The notes beneath the pieces were generated by a model that saw nothing but the letters and a program-made list of their open reading frames with translations, did no database searches and was not told the DNA's origin. This document shows positions 1-8,867 of a DNA stretch of 64,000 bases, in pieces. The DNA is from Pelagicoccus albus (GTDB lineage Bacteria > Verrucomicrobiota > Verrucomicrobiia > Opitutales > Opitutaceae), in the NCBI RefSeq assembly GCF_014230145.1, contig NZ_JACHVC010000012.1:935001-999000 (forward strand), in the 5' to 3' direction. Made by a program: the position numbers and the translations under genes. Numbering within the stretch: the stretch's first letter is position 1; each line of letters starts with the position of its first letter.

Positions 1-93
1 CGCATCGAGGAGTTGGAAAGACTCGTGGAGGCCTATCGCACCAACCGCCTGCACGAGAGCCCTAGCAGCCCCGCTACCCATAGTTACTTCTGA
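1..93 (+). CDS. 3' end of an unidentified gene
   Basis: An open frame runs from the first base of the window and ends with TGA at 91-93, giving 30 residues that finish in THSYF. The fragment is charged and helix-like at its start and Ser/Pro-rich near its end. Nothing in it allows a family call. It lies on the same strand as the GH105-type enzyme that follows after a 158-bp spacer, so it could belong to the same polysaccharide-use locus, but that is a guess from position only. Confidence 0.5.
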   Translation, partial: RIEELERLVEAYRTNRLHESPSSPATHSYF

Positions 94-251
94 TCAGTCA
101 GCTTTGAACTTGTAGCCCCCGACTCCTCGCCTCTTCCAAAAGAAGCGGACTGGAAACGCTTGCCCAAAACTCGCTTTGGAAATGAAGTAGTCTCCGCTAC
201 TCGAGAGCTTCCCTCGCTTCCCCCCATAAAAACTTCCTCCCTAAAACGGAA

Positions 252-2657
252 ATGAATACCAAAACCCGCCCCTGGCTCCTTTCATTCATCGCAATTGGTT
301 TTGCTACGCTCACAACCGCCGAACCTATCAACACCGCCCAGCAAGTCCTAACTCACCCGGAGTCGGTAAAAGAGATCATGCTTCGCGTTGCCGACTTTCA
401 GGAACGCGACTTCGGCGGGGAAATCCGCACCGATTGGAAAGCGGGTACCTACTACTCCGGCCTCTACGCCGCCTATCAGGCCACGGGCGACGAAAATTTC
501 CGTGAACAAGCCATCACCTGGTGCGAGACGGCAGAATGGACCTTGTCCGAAAACCATTTCTTCGCGGACGACATCTGCGCCGCCCAAACTTTCCTCGACG
601 TCTATCTCGACGAGAAGGATCCCAAAATGATCGAGGATACCGTCGCCGCTTTAGAACCCTACTTCACCTCAGACTACATACGAAGAGAACAGCTCAGCCA
701 CGTGATCTGGAAGGATGAAAAACGTGATTTCACTGGTCGCAACCTCTGGTGGTGGTGCGACTCCCTATACATGGCGCCACCCGTTTTGACCCGCTTGTAT
801 TCGGCCACCGGAGACGAACGCTACCTCGAGCTGATGCACAGGCTCTATTGGGATACGGTTGATTTTCTCTTCATGGAAGAGGACGGACTCTTCGCTCGCG
901 ACGAATCCTACTTCGACAAAAAAACACCTGGCGGCAAATCCGTCTACTGGTCGCGTGGCAACGGCTGGGTCTACGCAGGGCTCATCCGCACGCTCGACCA
1001 CCTACCCAAGGACGACCCCTACTACGAAAAATACGTCGATCTTTTCCGCAAAATGACCCGCACCCTCGTCGATCTCCAACAGGAGGACGGCATGTGGCGT
1101 CCAAGCGTCAACGAACCGAGCTGGAAGCCGATGAAGGAAAGTAGCGGCACTTCATTCTTCGCCTACGGCCTCCTGGGTGGGATCAACCGTGGGATCCTCG
1201 ACAAGGAGTCTTACTTGCCTGTCGCCCTCAAAGCTTGGGAAGGCTTGGTGGGTTGCGTGAATACGGATGGACGCCTCGGCTACGCCCAACTGGTGGGTGG
1301 CGCGCCAGAGCACGTTCGTCCGAGCGATTCCATCGACTACACCCACGGCGCTTTTCTTCTCGCTGCCAGCGAGCTCTACAAGATGGACCTGAGCAACGAG
1401 GACTTCGCCGCCCTCGAGCCTCCCTTCGAGATCAAGCTTCTAGCCCGCGACGGGGCATGGACTTGGTTCAACGACGAACGAGCCATCTACGACGGAGCCG
1501 GCCTCTACATCGGCTCCAATGACTCGAATGGAACCAGCCGAGTCGACTACTACAGCCTCATCCGCGTACAAAGCCCCTTCGCCTACCGCCAGTACCCGCT
1601 GAGCAGTTGGCAGAGCAAGGACGACCATAACAACCCAGCGATCCTCCAACTCGATTCAGGCGACTTTTTGGCCGCCTACTCCAAGCACCATCTCGAGCCG
1701 GTATGGTACACTCGATACGGGAAAAGAATCGGTCCAGACACCTGGCGGACAGTAGAATGGTCGGAGGAAAAGGCCATCGAAGCCCCCGCCAAAACGACCT
1801 ACAACAACCTCATCCAACTCTCCGCAGAAAAGGGCCGCATCTACAACTTCATGCGTTGCGTGGGCTGGAACCCGACCTTGCTGATCTCAGACAACGAAGC
1901 CAAGTCCTGGAGCAAGCCGATCGAGCTGATCCGCTCGGGCAACGATCGCACCCGCCCTTACGCCAAGTACGTGGACAACGGCGAGGACCGCATCGACATC
2001 ATCTTCACCGACGCCCACCCACGCCAAGCGGCTATCAACAACGTCTACCACGTCTATTACCAGAACGGCTATTTCCACAAAAGCGACGGCACCCAGATCC
2101 GCTCTTTGAAGGAAATTAAAAAGCAGCCGCTCCTCCCTTCCGAAGCCACCGTAATCTACTCGGGCGAGGAAGCGGGTCGCGCTTGGGTATGGGATATCGA
2201 ATACGACGCCGATGGCCTGCCCGTCGTCGCCTTTATCAATTCCGTAGACCACGAGATTGGCAACGACCTGCGTTACCGCCTAGCGAGTTGGGATCCTGAT
2301 TCCAAAGCCTGGAGCCAAAGCCAAATCGCCTTTGCCGGCACTCATATCTACGACAACGAACAGCACTACGCCGGCGGCATCGCGATCGACCCTCAGGACA
2401 CGGGAAAAATTTACCTTTCGACCGACGTCGATCCAAGCACGGGCGAGCCCAACGAAACGGGCCGCTACCAGATCTTCCAAGGCACATTTAAGGACGGAGC
2501 ATGGTCCTTCCTGCAGCTCACCCATGACGCTCAGGTCGACAACATCCGCCCCATCGTCCCACGCGGACACGACTCCGACAACATAGCCCTCTGGGTCCAA
2601 GGCCGCTACACAACCTACGAAGACTACGATACAAGCATCGTCGGCATCATAGAGTAA
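252..2657 (+). CDS. Secreted GH88/GH105-type unsaturated glycuronyl hydrolase fused to a BNR-repeat domain
   Basis: This is an 801-residue exported protein. A signal peptide covers about residues 1-23 and ends near TTAEP. Residues 25-385 look like a GH88/GH105 alpha/alpha-barrel: FADDIC, WWWCDSLYMAPP (about 165-176), YWSRGNGW (about 232-239) and GTSFFAYG (about 298) match that fold. GH105 enzymes remove the unsaturated uronic acid left on oligosaccharides by lyases, for example on rhamnogalacturonan or ulvan. From about residue 395 the protein changes to a BNR_4-type beta-propeller (GAWTWFNDERAIYDG, then LYIGSNDSNG), a family often seen in sialidase-like and lyase proteins. Family members with one domain are about 350-400 residues, so this is a genuine two-domain fusion. 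Acts in periplasm or outside the cell. Substrate is not readable from sequence. Confidence 0.85.
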   Translation: MNTKTRPWLLSFIAIGFATLTTAEPINTAQQVLTHPESVKEIMLRVADFQERDFGGEIRTDWKAGTYYSGLYAAYQATGDENFREQAITWCETAEWTLSENHFFADDICAAQTFLDVYLDEKDPKMIEDTVAALEPYFTSDYIRREQLSHVIWKDEKRDFTGRNLWWWCDSLYMAPPVLTRLYSATGDERYLELMHRLYWDTVDFLFMEEDGLFARDESYFDKKTPGGKSVYWSRGNGWVYAGLIRTLDHLPKDDPYYEKYVDLFRKMTRTLVDLQQEDGMWRPSVNEPSWKPMKESSGTSFFAYGLLGGINRGILDKESYLPVALKAWEGLVGCVNTDGRLGYAQLVGGAPEHVRPSDSIDYTHGAFLLAASELYKMDLSNEDFAALEPPFEIKLLARDGAWTWFNDERAIYDGAGLYIGSNDSNGTSRVDYYSLIRVQSPFAYRQYPLSSWQSKDDHNNPAILQLDSGDFLAAYSKHHLEPVWYTRYGKRIGPDTWRTVEWSEEKAIEAPAKTTYNNLIQLSAEKGRIYNFMRCVGWNPTLLISDNEAKSWSKPIELIRSGNDRTRPYAKYVDNGEDRIDIIFTDAHPRQAAINNVYHVYYQNGYFHKSDGTQIRSLKEIKKQPLLPSEATVIYSGEEAGRAWVWDIEYDADGLPVVAFINSVDHEIGNDLRYRLASWDPDSKAWSQSQIAFAGTHIYDNEQHYAGGIAIDPQDTGKIYLSTDVDPSTGEPNETGRYQIFQGTFKDGAWSFLQLTHDAQVDNIRPIVPRGHDSDNIALWVQGRYTTYEDYDTSIVGIIE

Positions 2658-2698
2658 ACGCGATCCACTTCAGCAACACGCTGCCCATTAGGGACCTG

Positions 2699-2727
2699 CG
2701 CGGGGAGAGGAATTTACTCGCCCCGTG
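2699..2727 (+). terminator. Hairpin after the GH105-BNR gene
   Basis: CGCGGGG pairs with CCCCGTG and GAG with CTC around a seven-base loop, with one A/G mismatch. It lies 42 bases past the stop codon. No uridine run follows, so it may be a 3' end stabiliser or a weak terminator rather than a classical intrinsic one. Confidence 0.35.
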
Positions 2728-2780
2728 GGAGGGGGGCGTCTTTGATTCCGGATGACCTACCAAGTCACGACGTTTCGTAG

Positions 2781-3647
2781 ATGCCAAATATTCCCACAGA
2801 GAAGATAAACCTAACGGTTCTGCTCGAGTACACCAGCAGCCTTCCCACCTCTCCGCGCATTTTTACCCGCCTCGACCAACTGGTTAACAACGAAGACACC
2901 TCGCTCGACTACATCTCAGCCTTGGTAAAAGTAGACCCCGGGCTAGCCGCCCAGATCATACGAGTGACCAATAGCGCCGCTTACGTGGGTACCATGAAAG
3001 TCACCGAAATCGGTACCGCGATTAGCCGAATCGGTTTCAACGAACTTCGATCCATCCTCAAAAAAGTCGTCGAAAACGACGCCTTCTACCAAGCGGTTCC
3101 CGCCTACGGCATCACCGCTACCGAATTTTCCGACCACGCCCTCGAAGTCGCGGTAGCATCGGAGACTATCGCCAAGCGCTTTGGCTTCGATCCCAGCACT
3201 CCCTACCTGACCGGTCTACTCCATGAAGTGGGCAAGCTCGCCATCGATTTCTACCTCGAAAGGCTGGATAAGGTCTTCGACATTGAGGAACAAGCCGGCG
3301 ACGTGCCCCTGCTCGAGTTCGAAGTGGGGCGTCTCGGCATGAGTCACTTTCGAGTGGGCTCCGAGCTCCTCAACCATTGGCAATTCGAGCCAGCCGTCTG
3401 GCAAACCATCAAAAACCAAAACAGCCCCCAGCACGCAAATACCCAGCTCCGGGGAACCGCCATCCTTTCTCTCGCCATCTGGACAACCGAACAGATGCGT
3501 GGATTCGACGCCGACGCGCCTAAGCCCGATCATATTAAGCGCGCCCTCAAAGAACTCGGTATCGATCCGCTCGATGTAGCCTCGCTCATCGACGACGTAC
3601 GATTTGAGATAAATGATCGGAAAAACCAACTCGCGATGCTCCTCTAG
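2781..3647 (+). CDS. HDOD domain protein
   Basis: A 288-residue cytoplasmic protein that is almost entirely one HDOD domain. HDOD domains are degenerate relatives of HD phosphohydrolases and usually act in signalling scaffolds. The start (LPTSPRIFTRLDQLVNN) and the middle (SAYVGTMKVTEIGTAISRIG, GLLHEVGKLAIDF, HFRVGSELLNHW) are the standard HDOD landmarks. The usual HD pair is absent apart from the LLHEVG segment, as is normal for the family. No output domain is attached. It is followed with a 35-bp overlap by the TPR gene, but whether the two are functionally linked is unknown. Confidence 0.85.
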   Translation: MPNIPTEKINLTVLLEYTSSLPTSPRIFTRLDQLVNNEDTSLDYISALVKVDPGLAAQIIRVTNSAAYVGTMKVTEIGTAISRIGFNELRSILKKVVENDAFYQAVPAYGITATEFSDHALEVAVASETIAKRFGFDPSTPYLTGLLHEVGKLAIDFYLERLDKVFDIEEQAGDVPLLEFEVGRLGMSHFRVGSELLNHWQFEPAVWQTIKNQNSPQHANTQLRGTAILSLAIWTTEQMRGFDADAPKPDHIKRALKELGIDPLDVASLIDDVRFEINDRKNQLAMLL

Positions 3648-6375
3648 CGAACCTCGCCCTTCCAAACCCTGTTACCCTAGTTCCCCTCCTCTTTCTTCCC
3701 CAAATCCCTACCTCCGATTTCTAGCCATCGGACTGCTTTGGGCGTGTTCAATAGTGCCCGCCTCCAAGCTCTTATCGCAAGGGATCGAGTACCGCACTCT
3801 GCCCGAACTGGTCACAGATGGCAGTGAGGCTTTATCGCGAGGCTTCTACCCACAAGCCGCCCAAGCCTTCAACGCCATCGTCGAAAATTACCAGGAGGAG
3901 CCGATCTGGCTTGAGGGTCAGCTTCCGGCACAAATCCTCCCCCTCGCCGGATTTTCTTCCTACAAATCGCAACTCCACCAGCAGGCCATTTTCGCCCTGG
4001 AAACGTACCTGGACTCCTACGCCTCTACCGCCGAAAACGATTCCTTCGTTCGCTACGTGCTGGCTTCAAGCCTGCTGTTGGACGGGCAATCGGATCTGGC
4101 TCGGACGAAGTTTGCAGAGCTCCGGGAGCAAGCAGGAGAAACGCCTCTACGGGACTTGGCCATCCTACAGGAGGCGCGCTTGTCGGATGCGAGCTCCGCC
4201 ATTCCTCTGCTTGAAACCTTACTTGAATCTCCCGCTTCCAAACGCTTGGAAAGCTACGCTCGCCTACAGCTAATTTCCCTACAGCTCGAAGCGGAGAACT
4301 TAACCCAAGCCGCGGCTCTTCTGCTGGATAAACCCTGGCCTCTTTCTGAAATGGCCGAACTCGCCACCCTGAGCAGCCTAGCCGCCCAAGCGGGTGACGC
4401 GCTACTTGAAGCACTCCCAGCCCAAGCCCTTCAGGCCTACCAACTTGTCCTGCCAAAGGGCAAACTCGTATCCGCTCAGCGGGCACGAATAGAACGCCTG
4501 CAATCACAATACCAAAGCATCCGGCCAACGTTGACTACCGAGCAATCCATCTGGAGTGAACAATATCGATCCGCTCTCGGCAGCATGCAGGGGCAATTGG
4601 AAAACCTCGCCTCTTCCGAGGATTACCAAGACGCTATCGACCTGCGCAAAGCTCGCTGCTTCGCCCGCACCGGTCATCCCCTCGAGGCTTGGCTCTTGCT
4701 CGAAGCGATCGCCATCGGAGAATCTCCCCTCGCTCGCGAGGCTCATTTGGACTGGATCGACAACGCGCAAAAGATGCAGGCTTGGAACACCTCCGCACTT
4801 ATCGCCCAACGCTTCATAGAACTGTATCCAGACGACAAGCGCGTACCAGTGACTTTGTTTCGGATCGCCTTGGCTCAAATTGAGCAATCGCATTTCGGGG
4901 AGGCGATCGCCTCGCTGCAAAAGGTTCTATCCAGCCAAAGCGAAAACCTCACCTCCCCGGCATTCTACTACATCGGCTACTCCTTCTACAATTTGCGTAA
5001 AACAACTCCCGCCATCGCCTCATTCCGCAAATGCGTCGAAGCCGCTCCGAACCTTCCTGTCGCCAAACAAGCTCGGCTGTGGATAGGCATCTGCCACTTC
5101 ACCTCCAACAACACCAAGCAAGCCATCGCCACCTTTCGCGAAGTTCAACAGGACCCGAGTAGCGGAGCTTTGTATCCAGAAGCCGCCTACCGAGAAGCGG
5201 CTGCCCTGTTCGCCCAAGACGAACTCGTATCAGCAGAAGAGACCTTGCGTCGCTATTTGGACTCCTACCCCAGTCACGCCCGCGAAGCGGAGGTCCGTCT
5301 ATTACTGGGCGATGTCCTCACGGAGCTGCGGAAGGAATCGGAAGCGATCAAAGTTTACCGCTCTGTCGAAACCGCAGATCCAGACCTAGCCTACTTCGCA
5401 AGCGACAAACTGGCTCTTCTGCTCTTGCAGGAAGGACAAAAACAACAAGCTCGCGAAGCCTTGATCGATTATCGCCAACGGGTGCAGATAGTTCCGCCAG
5501 CCCATATCGGATCCTTCACCGAGCTACTCGCAAACTGCAGCGAGGCTCCTCAAGCAGAGACCGAAGTCGCCAGAGCCATTTCAGACTACGGCAACAATCC
5601 CCAAGCAGTCGGAATCGTCGAGCTCCTTCAAATCCTTGCGGAACTTCCCAAAGAAGATCCCAAGCAACCCACTCTCGCCAGTCGGATCAGAGTAGCGAAA
5701 ATCGAAGTCCTTCGCCAACATCGTCTGGCTTCCCAAGCCAAGTCCCTCGCCCTCAGCCTCGTCTCAGATTTCTCCATCGAGTCGCTAGGTCCCGCCGCGT
5801 TGCTGGAAGCGGGAAAAGCCCTTTCCGACATCGATTCCCAAGAAACCTCAAGCTACCTGCAGAGGACCCTAGAAGTTTATCCGGATTCTCGATACACCGA
5901 CCCCGCCTTGCTCGCTCTTGCCCAAACATTCCACAAACAAGGCGACCCCAAACTCGCTTTAGCACACTTGGATCAGATGCTTTACCAATCAGCGGACAGC
6001 CTCAGCCTTCGTCTCGATTTACTAGTTACCTTGGAAAGCTTACCCGCCGCGAAAGAAACCGGCCTAGAGCTCCTCTCCGAGAGAACCGCGTCTCCCCAGC
6101 AAAAAGCTCATGCCCTTAACAGCCTTGGAACCATAGCCGAAGCGAACGGAGATCTAGAAACCGCTTACTCCTATCACCAGAGAGTTTTCACCCTTTACCG
6201 CGGCGAATCCCTGGAAGTCGCCAACGCCTATCGCAAGTGTATTCAGATATTGGAGAAACTAAATCGGGCATCCGACGCTCAAAAAGTCGCCCAAGAATTC
6301 CTCGCAGCGACCGACCTCAGCAATTGGCCCGATTACCAATCCACGATGGGTAGCTACCGCACAGACTCACCATGA
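3613..6375 (+). CDS. Exported TPR-repeat protein
   Basis: About 920 residues, largely helical with many TPR-type units from about residue 60 to the end (for example PEAAYREAAALFAQDELVSA and LDSYPSHAREAEVRLLLGDV). A hydrophobic stretch, RFLAIGLLWACSIVPAS, at about residues 35-51 looks like a signal peptide. That makes the listed ATG suspicious, because it puts a 34-residue polar leader in front and overlaps the HDOD gene by 35 bp. No better ATG, GTG or TTG is visible in frame before the hydrophobic part. The stop overlaps the next start (ATGA at 6372-6375), so it is translationally coupled to the Lsm/TPR-like protein and the ExbB-type channel. Such TPR proteins often serve as periplasmic scaffolds for energised complexes. 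Specific role unknown. Confidence 0.8.
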   Translation: MIGKTNSRCSSSEPRPSKPCYPSSPPLSSPNPYLRFLAIGLLWACSIVPASKLLSQGIEYRTLPELVTDGSEALSRGFYPQAAQAFNAIVENYQEEPIWLEGQLPAQILPLAGFSSYKSQLHQQAIFALETYLDSYASTAENDSFVRYVLASSLLLDGQSDLARTKFAELREQAGETPLRDLAILQEARLSDASSAIPLLETLLESPASKRLESYARLQLISLQLEAENLTQAAALLLDKPWPLSEMAELATLSSLAAQAGDALLEALPAQALQAYQLVLPKGKLVSAQRARIERLQSQYQSIRPTLTTEQSIWSEQYRSALGSMQGQLENLASSEDYQDAIDLRKARCFARTGHPLEAWLLLEAIAIGESPLAREAHLDWIDNAQKMQAWNTSALIAQRFIELYPDDKRVPVTLFRIALAQIEQSHFGEAIASLQKVLSSQSENLTSPAFYYIGYSFYNLRKTTPAIASFRKCVEAAPNLPVAKQARLWIGICHFTSNNTKQAIATFREVQQDPSSGALYPEAAYREAAALFAQDELVSAEETLRRYLDSYPSHAREAEVRLLLGDVLTELRKESEAIKVYRSVETADPDLAYFASDKLALLLLQEGQKQQAREALIDYRQRVQIVPPAHIGSFTELLANCSEAPQAETEVARAISDYGNNPQAVGIVELLQILAELPKEDPKQPTLASRIRVAKIEVLRQHRLASQAKSLALSLVSDFSIESLGPAALLEAGKALSDIDSQETSSYLQRTLEVYPDSRYTDPALLALAQTFHKQGDPKLALAHLDQMLYQSADSLSLRLDLLVTLESLPAAKETGLELLSERTASPQQKAHALNSLGTIAEANGDLETAYSYHQRVFTLYRGESLEVANAYRKCIQILEKLNRASDAQKVAQEFLAATDLSNWPDYQSTMGSYRTDSP

Positions 6376-7163
6376 AAGCTTCCTACCTATTTATTCTCCT
6401 AGGGTTGGTCTTGGGCCTATCAAGCCCGAGCTTCGCCGATAAAATTGTACTGGACTCAAATCAGACGCTAAGCGGAGAGCTGCTGGAAATCCAGGCTGGT
6501 TTCGTAACCCTGCGACAATGGGAAGACGGAGGTGAGATCATCCGCCGATTCCAGCCCGATTCTGTTACCAGCCTGATCTTCGAGGACCAAGATAAGCGGC
6601 TAGACCTAAGAGCCTTCCATCGAGCGAAATTCATCGAGCTGCTTAGCCCTTCAGACGCAGCCATTTTAACCCACTATCTGCGTAACCTGTATAAGAAGGG
6701 CCTATACTCGCAATGCCTCGCCCTAGCCAAGTCATGGCACCCAAAAAACAACTACAACGATCTCGATCAAGCCTACCGAAAACTGCTCATCCACGCTTCC
6801 TTGGCAGAGAGCCTAGAAGAGGAAGCTAAGCAACACGCCTTGTCATGGCTGCAAGCGGAAGAACTGAAACACTCCGACCCACTACCCTGGGAAGTGCTCG
6901 CCCGCTATTACCTCGAGCGAGAAGAGCCGGAAAAAGCGCTGTGGATCTCCTTGCGACCCATCGCTATGCAAAGCGGCGGCGACTCGGCTAAACTAGGCAC
7001 CCTACGGGATATCGCAGCGACTTGCTACCAGCAGCTGGGCTACCCAGATCAATTCGACGAAAAATCCGAATCCCGCTCCGAAGCGAAGGCCATTCTCCTA
7101 CCCTCCCTTCTTAAGGAAAACCTCACTTTCGAACAACTCTTGAAAACTCCCATACCTCAATGA
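6372..7163 (+). CDS. Exported protein with N-terminal SH3/Lsm-like strand domain and TPR-like helices
   Basis: A 263-residue protein with a clear signal peptide (residues 1-22, ending SPSFA). Residues 23-75 form a short beta-rich segment (LSGELLEIQAGFVTLRQW) that resembles small-barrel SH3/Lsm-like folds. The rest is helical with TPR-like spacing. No enzyme motif is seen. It overlaps the upstream TPR gene and the downstream ExbB-type gene by 4 bp each, so the three are made together and probably form one periplasm-facing assembly. Exact family not recognised. Confidence 0.7.
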   Translation: MKASYLFILLGLVLGLSSPSFADKIVLDSNQTLSGELLEIQAGFVTLRQWEDGGEIIRRFQPDSVTSLIFEDQDKRLDLRAFHRAKFIELLSPSDAAILTHYLRNLYKKGLYSQCLALAKSWHPKNNYNDLDQAYRKLLIHASLAESLEEEAKQHALSWLQAEELKHSDPLPWEVLARYYLEREEPEKALWISLRPIAMQSGGDSAKLGTLRDIAATCYQQLGYPDQFDEKSESRSEAKAILLPSLLKENLTFEQLLKTPIPQ

Positions 7164-7861
7164 AGCCTCGTTTCCTAACCACCCTCACCTTCCTTATCCT
7201 AGCCCCCACCCTTCAAGCTCAAGAAAGCTCTAGCTCGTCGCTTTGGGGCATGATCCAACAAGGTGGCTGGGCCATGTATCCACTCGCCGCCTGTTCCTTG
7301 GCATTGATCTACATCTCCATCCACTGCTTCCGCGAAACCCGAGCAAACAACTTCGCTCCACCGAGCTTGACGCGCGAACTAGAACAACAACTTGCGTCCG
7401 GAGACCTCCCATCCGCCCAAAGAACCGCCGGTACCTCAAGCACCGTCCTAGGTCGTTCCCTTGCAAACGCGCTTCCAAAGCTTTCAAATTCCGACACTGC
7501 AGAGAGGCTCGAGAAATTCGAAGACGAAATGAGCTCCCGCCTAAGCACCGAGGAGAACGCCATTGCCCAGTGGATACACTACCTCAGCGTAGTCGCCAAC
7601 GTCGCCCCCATGATCGGATTGCTGGGGACGGTTAGCGGCATGATCGGAGGCTTCCAAACCATGGCCTCCGGAGGCATGGGCCGACCAGAACTCTTCGCCG
7701 GAGACATCGGCGAAGCTCTCATCACTACCGCAACCGGACTTTGCCTCGGCATCCCAGCCATGGTTGCCCACTCCATTTTAAATAACCGCCTGCAAACCGC
7801 GATGGAGCAAACGATCCGAAAAGCAGGGGATCTCGCCGAAACTTACTCAGAACACAATTAA
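7160..7861 (+). CDS. MotA/TolQ/ExbB-type proton channel protein
   Basis: A 233-residue membrane protein. An N-terminal signal-like segment (MKPRFLTTLTFLILAPTLQA) is followed by three membrane helices in the TolQ/ExbB pattern: one at about 30-55 (GWAMYPLAACSLALIYISIH), then a cytoplasmic domain, then two at about 140-215 containing VVANVAPMIGLLGTVSGMI and LITTATGLCLGIPAMVAHSI. These last two are the family signature. Such proteins pair with ExbD/TolR and use the proton gradient to drive TonB- or Tol-type work. No ExbD gene follows; the next gene is rsmD, so the partner must be elsewhere. Its coupling to two exported TPR-like genes suggests they are its clients. Confidence 0.85.
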   Translation: MKPRFLTTLTFLILAPTLQAQESSSSSLWGMIQQGGWAMYPLAACSLALIYISIHCFRETRANNFAPPSLTRELEQQLASGDLPSAQRTAGTSSTVLGRSLANALPKLSNSDTAERLEKFEDEMSSRLSTEENAIAQWIHYLSVVANVAPMIGLLGTVSGMIGGFQTMASGGMGRPELFAGDIGEALITTATGLCLGIPAMVAHSILNNRLQTAMEQTIRKAGDLAETYSEHN

Positions 7862-7897
7862 CTTCCCTAACCTCGGCCAAACCACCACCTTCCTTAC

Positions 7898-8461
7898 ATG
7901 CGTATTTCTGGAGGAAAAGCCCGCGGCGTTACGTTACGCGTCGACCAAAAAGCAGTTCACCGACCTGCCATGGACAAGCTTCGCCAAAGCATATTCTCCA
8001 GCGCCAACGCATGGGTGGAGCAAGCCCGCGTGCTCGACCTCTTCGCCGGCACCGGCTCCTACGGGCTAGAGGCCCTTAGCCGCGGCTCAGCCCACTGCAC
8101 CTTCGTCGAGCTCAACGGTAGAGCGGTCACCATGATCAAGGCCAACGCCGAGATCGTCGCCAAAAGCATGAAGGAGAAACTGGATACACGCATTCTCAAA
8201 GGCGACGCCACTCGCTTCGAAAGCGCTCCGGAAGCCGCTCCCTTCGATCTCATCTTCGTCGACCCACCTTACGACCAGCTCGAGACTTTGACGCCCAAAC
8301 TCTTCCCCATTTTCGATCAAATCCTTGCCCACGACGGGCTAGTCGTCTTCGAGGCCCCAGGCAACTTCGAACCCGCCGCCGAAGGCTGGACCCTCAAGAA
8401 GCGCCTCGGCAAAGGCACCGACCAACCCACCGCCTGCCTCCTCCGCCGAGCCGAGACGTAG
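7898..8461 (+). CDS. rsmD: 16S rRNA guanine-N2 methyltransferase RsmD
   Basis: A 187-residue cytoplasmic class I methyltransferase. It begins MRISGGKARGV, the usual RsmD opening. It carries the SAM-binding loop VLDLFAGTGSYGLEALSRG (from about residue 45) and the catalytic DPPY (about 122-125) that marks N2-guanine methyltransferases. The family methylates G966 of 16S rRNA in the small-subunit head. The length fits the family. It starts 36 bp after the ExbB-type gene on the same strand and is followed at once by a REP-like palindrome that begins beside its stop codon. Confidence 0.92.
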   Translation: MRISGGKARGVTLRVDQKAVHRPAMDKLRQSIFSSANAWVEQARVLDLFAGTGSYGLEALSRGSAHCTFVELNGRAVTMIKANAEIVAKSMKEKLDTRILKGDATRFESAPEAAPFDLIFVDPPYDQLETLTPKLFPIFDQILAHDGLVVFEAPGNFEPAAEGWTLKKRLGKGTDQPTACLLRRAET

Positions 8462-8482
8462 GAGCGACCTCGGTCGCGATCC
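8458..8482. repeat. REP-like palindrome, copy 1
   Basis: The palindrome GCGACC-TC-GGTCGC lies in the context TAGGAGCGACCTCGGTCGCG, directly after the rsmD stop. The same core occurs, with small changes, at 8603-8616, 12943-12956 and 20816-20829, always between genes. Confidence 0.6.
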
Positions 8483-8493
8483 GGTTGCCATAA

Positions 8494-8584
8494 TATCCAA
8501 GCACAAAAAGCACAAAGCTCACAAATAGGGAACCGATCTAAAGACGATCCCGCATCTTGTGCCTTCTGTGCCTCTTGTGGTTAA
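8494..8584. repeat. ACCACA-type inverted repeat, copy A
   Basis: The left arm (AGCACAAAAAGCACAAAGC) and right arm (TTGTGCCTTCTGTGCCTCTT then GTGGTTAA) are diverged copies of one arm in opposite orientation. Together they make a 90-bp element like the ones near 16102, 16599, 16713 and 20860. It sits between two REP-like palindromes (8464-8477 and 8603-8616). The left end has lost the TTAACC tip. Confidence 0.65.
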
Positions 8585-8596
8585 AAACAAAACCCG

Positions 8597-8620
8597 AAAG
8601 GAGCGAACTCGGTCGCGAGC
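8597..8620. repeat. REP-like palindrome, copy 2
   Basis: GCGAAC-TC-GGTCGC at 8603-8616 in the context AAGGAGCGAACTCGGTCGCG. One base differs from copy 1. It lies just beyond inverted repeat A. Confidence 0.5.
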
Positions 8621-8867
8621 AACCAAGCCGCCCCATCTACGCCCCTCTGGAGAGCTCCCTGTTTGCTTAGCTCATGAAAAGGAATCCCGTTTGGAGCGGA
8701 GAAAATACCTATCTGAGTGGTTCACCCCTTGGCAAATGGGATAAAATCTACAGTTCTAACACTGAAAGCGTCCAGCAGCCGGATTCGCGCGGTATCCAAT
8801 TCACCGCAAGGAGAGCTCTGGATATGTGACGGGCTTCGCTCGCAACCATTCCCAACGAAATTCTTTT
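8621..8867. other. Noncoding spacer before the DUF4956 gene
   Basis: Together with the repeats upstream this makes about 400 bp without a convincing gene. Short open frames here run through the repeats and show no protein-like composition. No promoter or riboswitch could be recognised with confidence. Confidence 0.5.
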
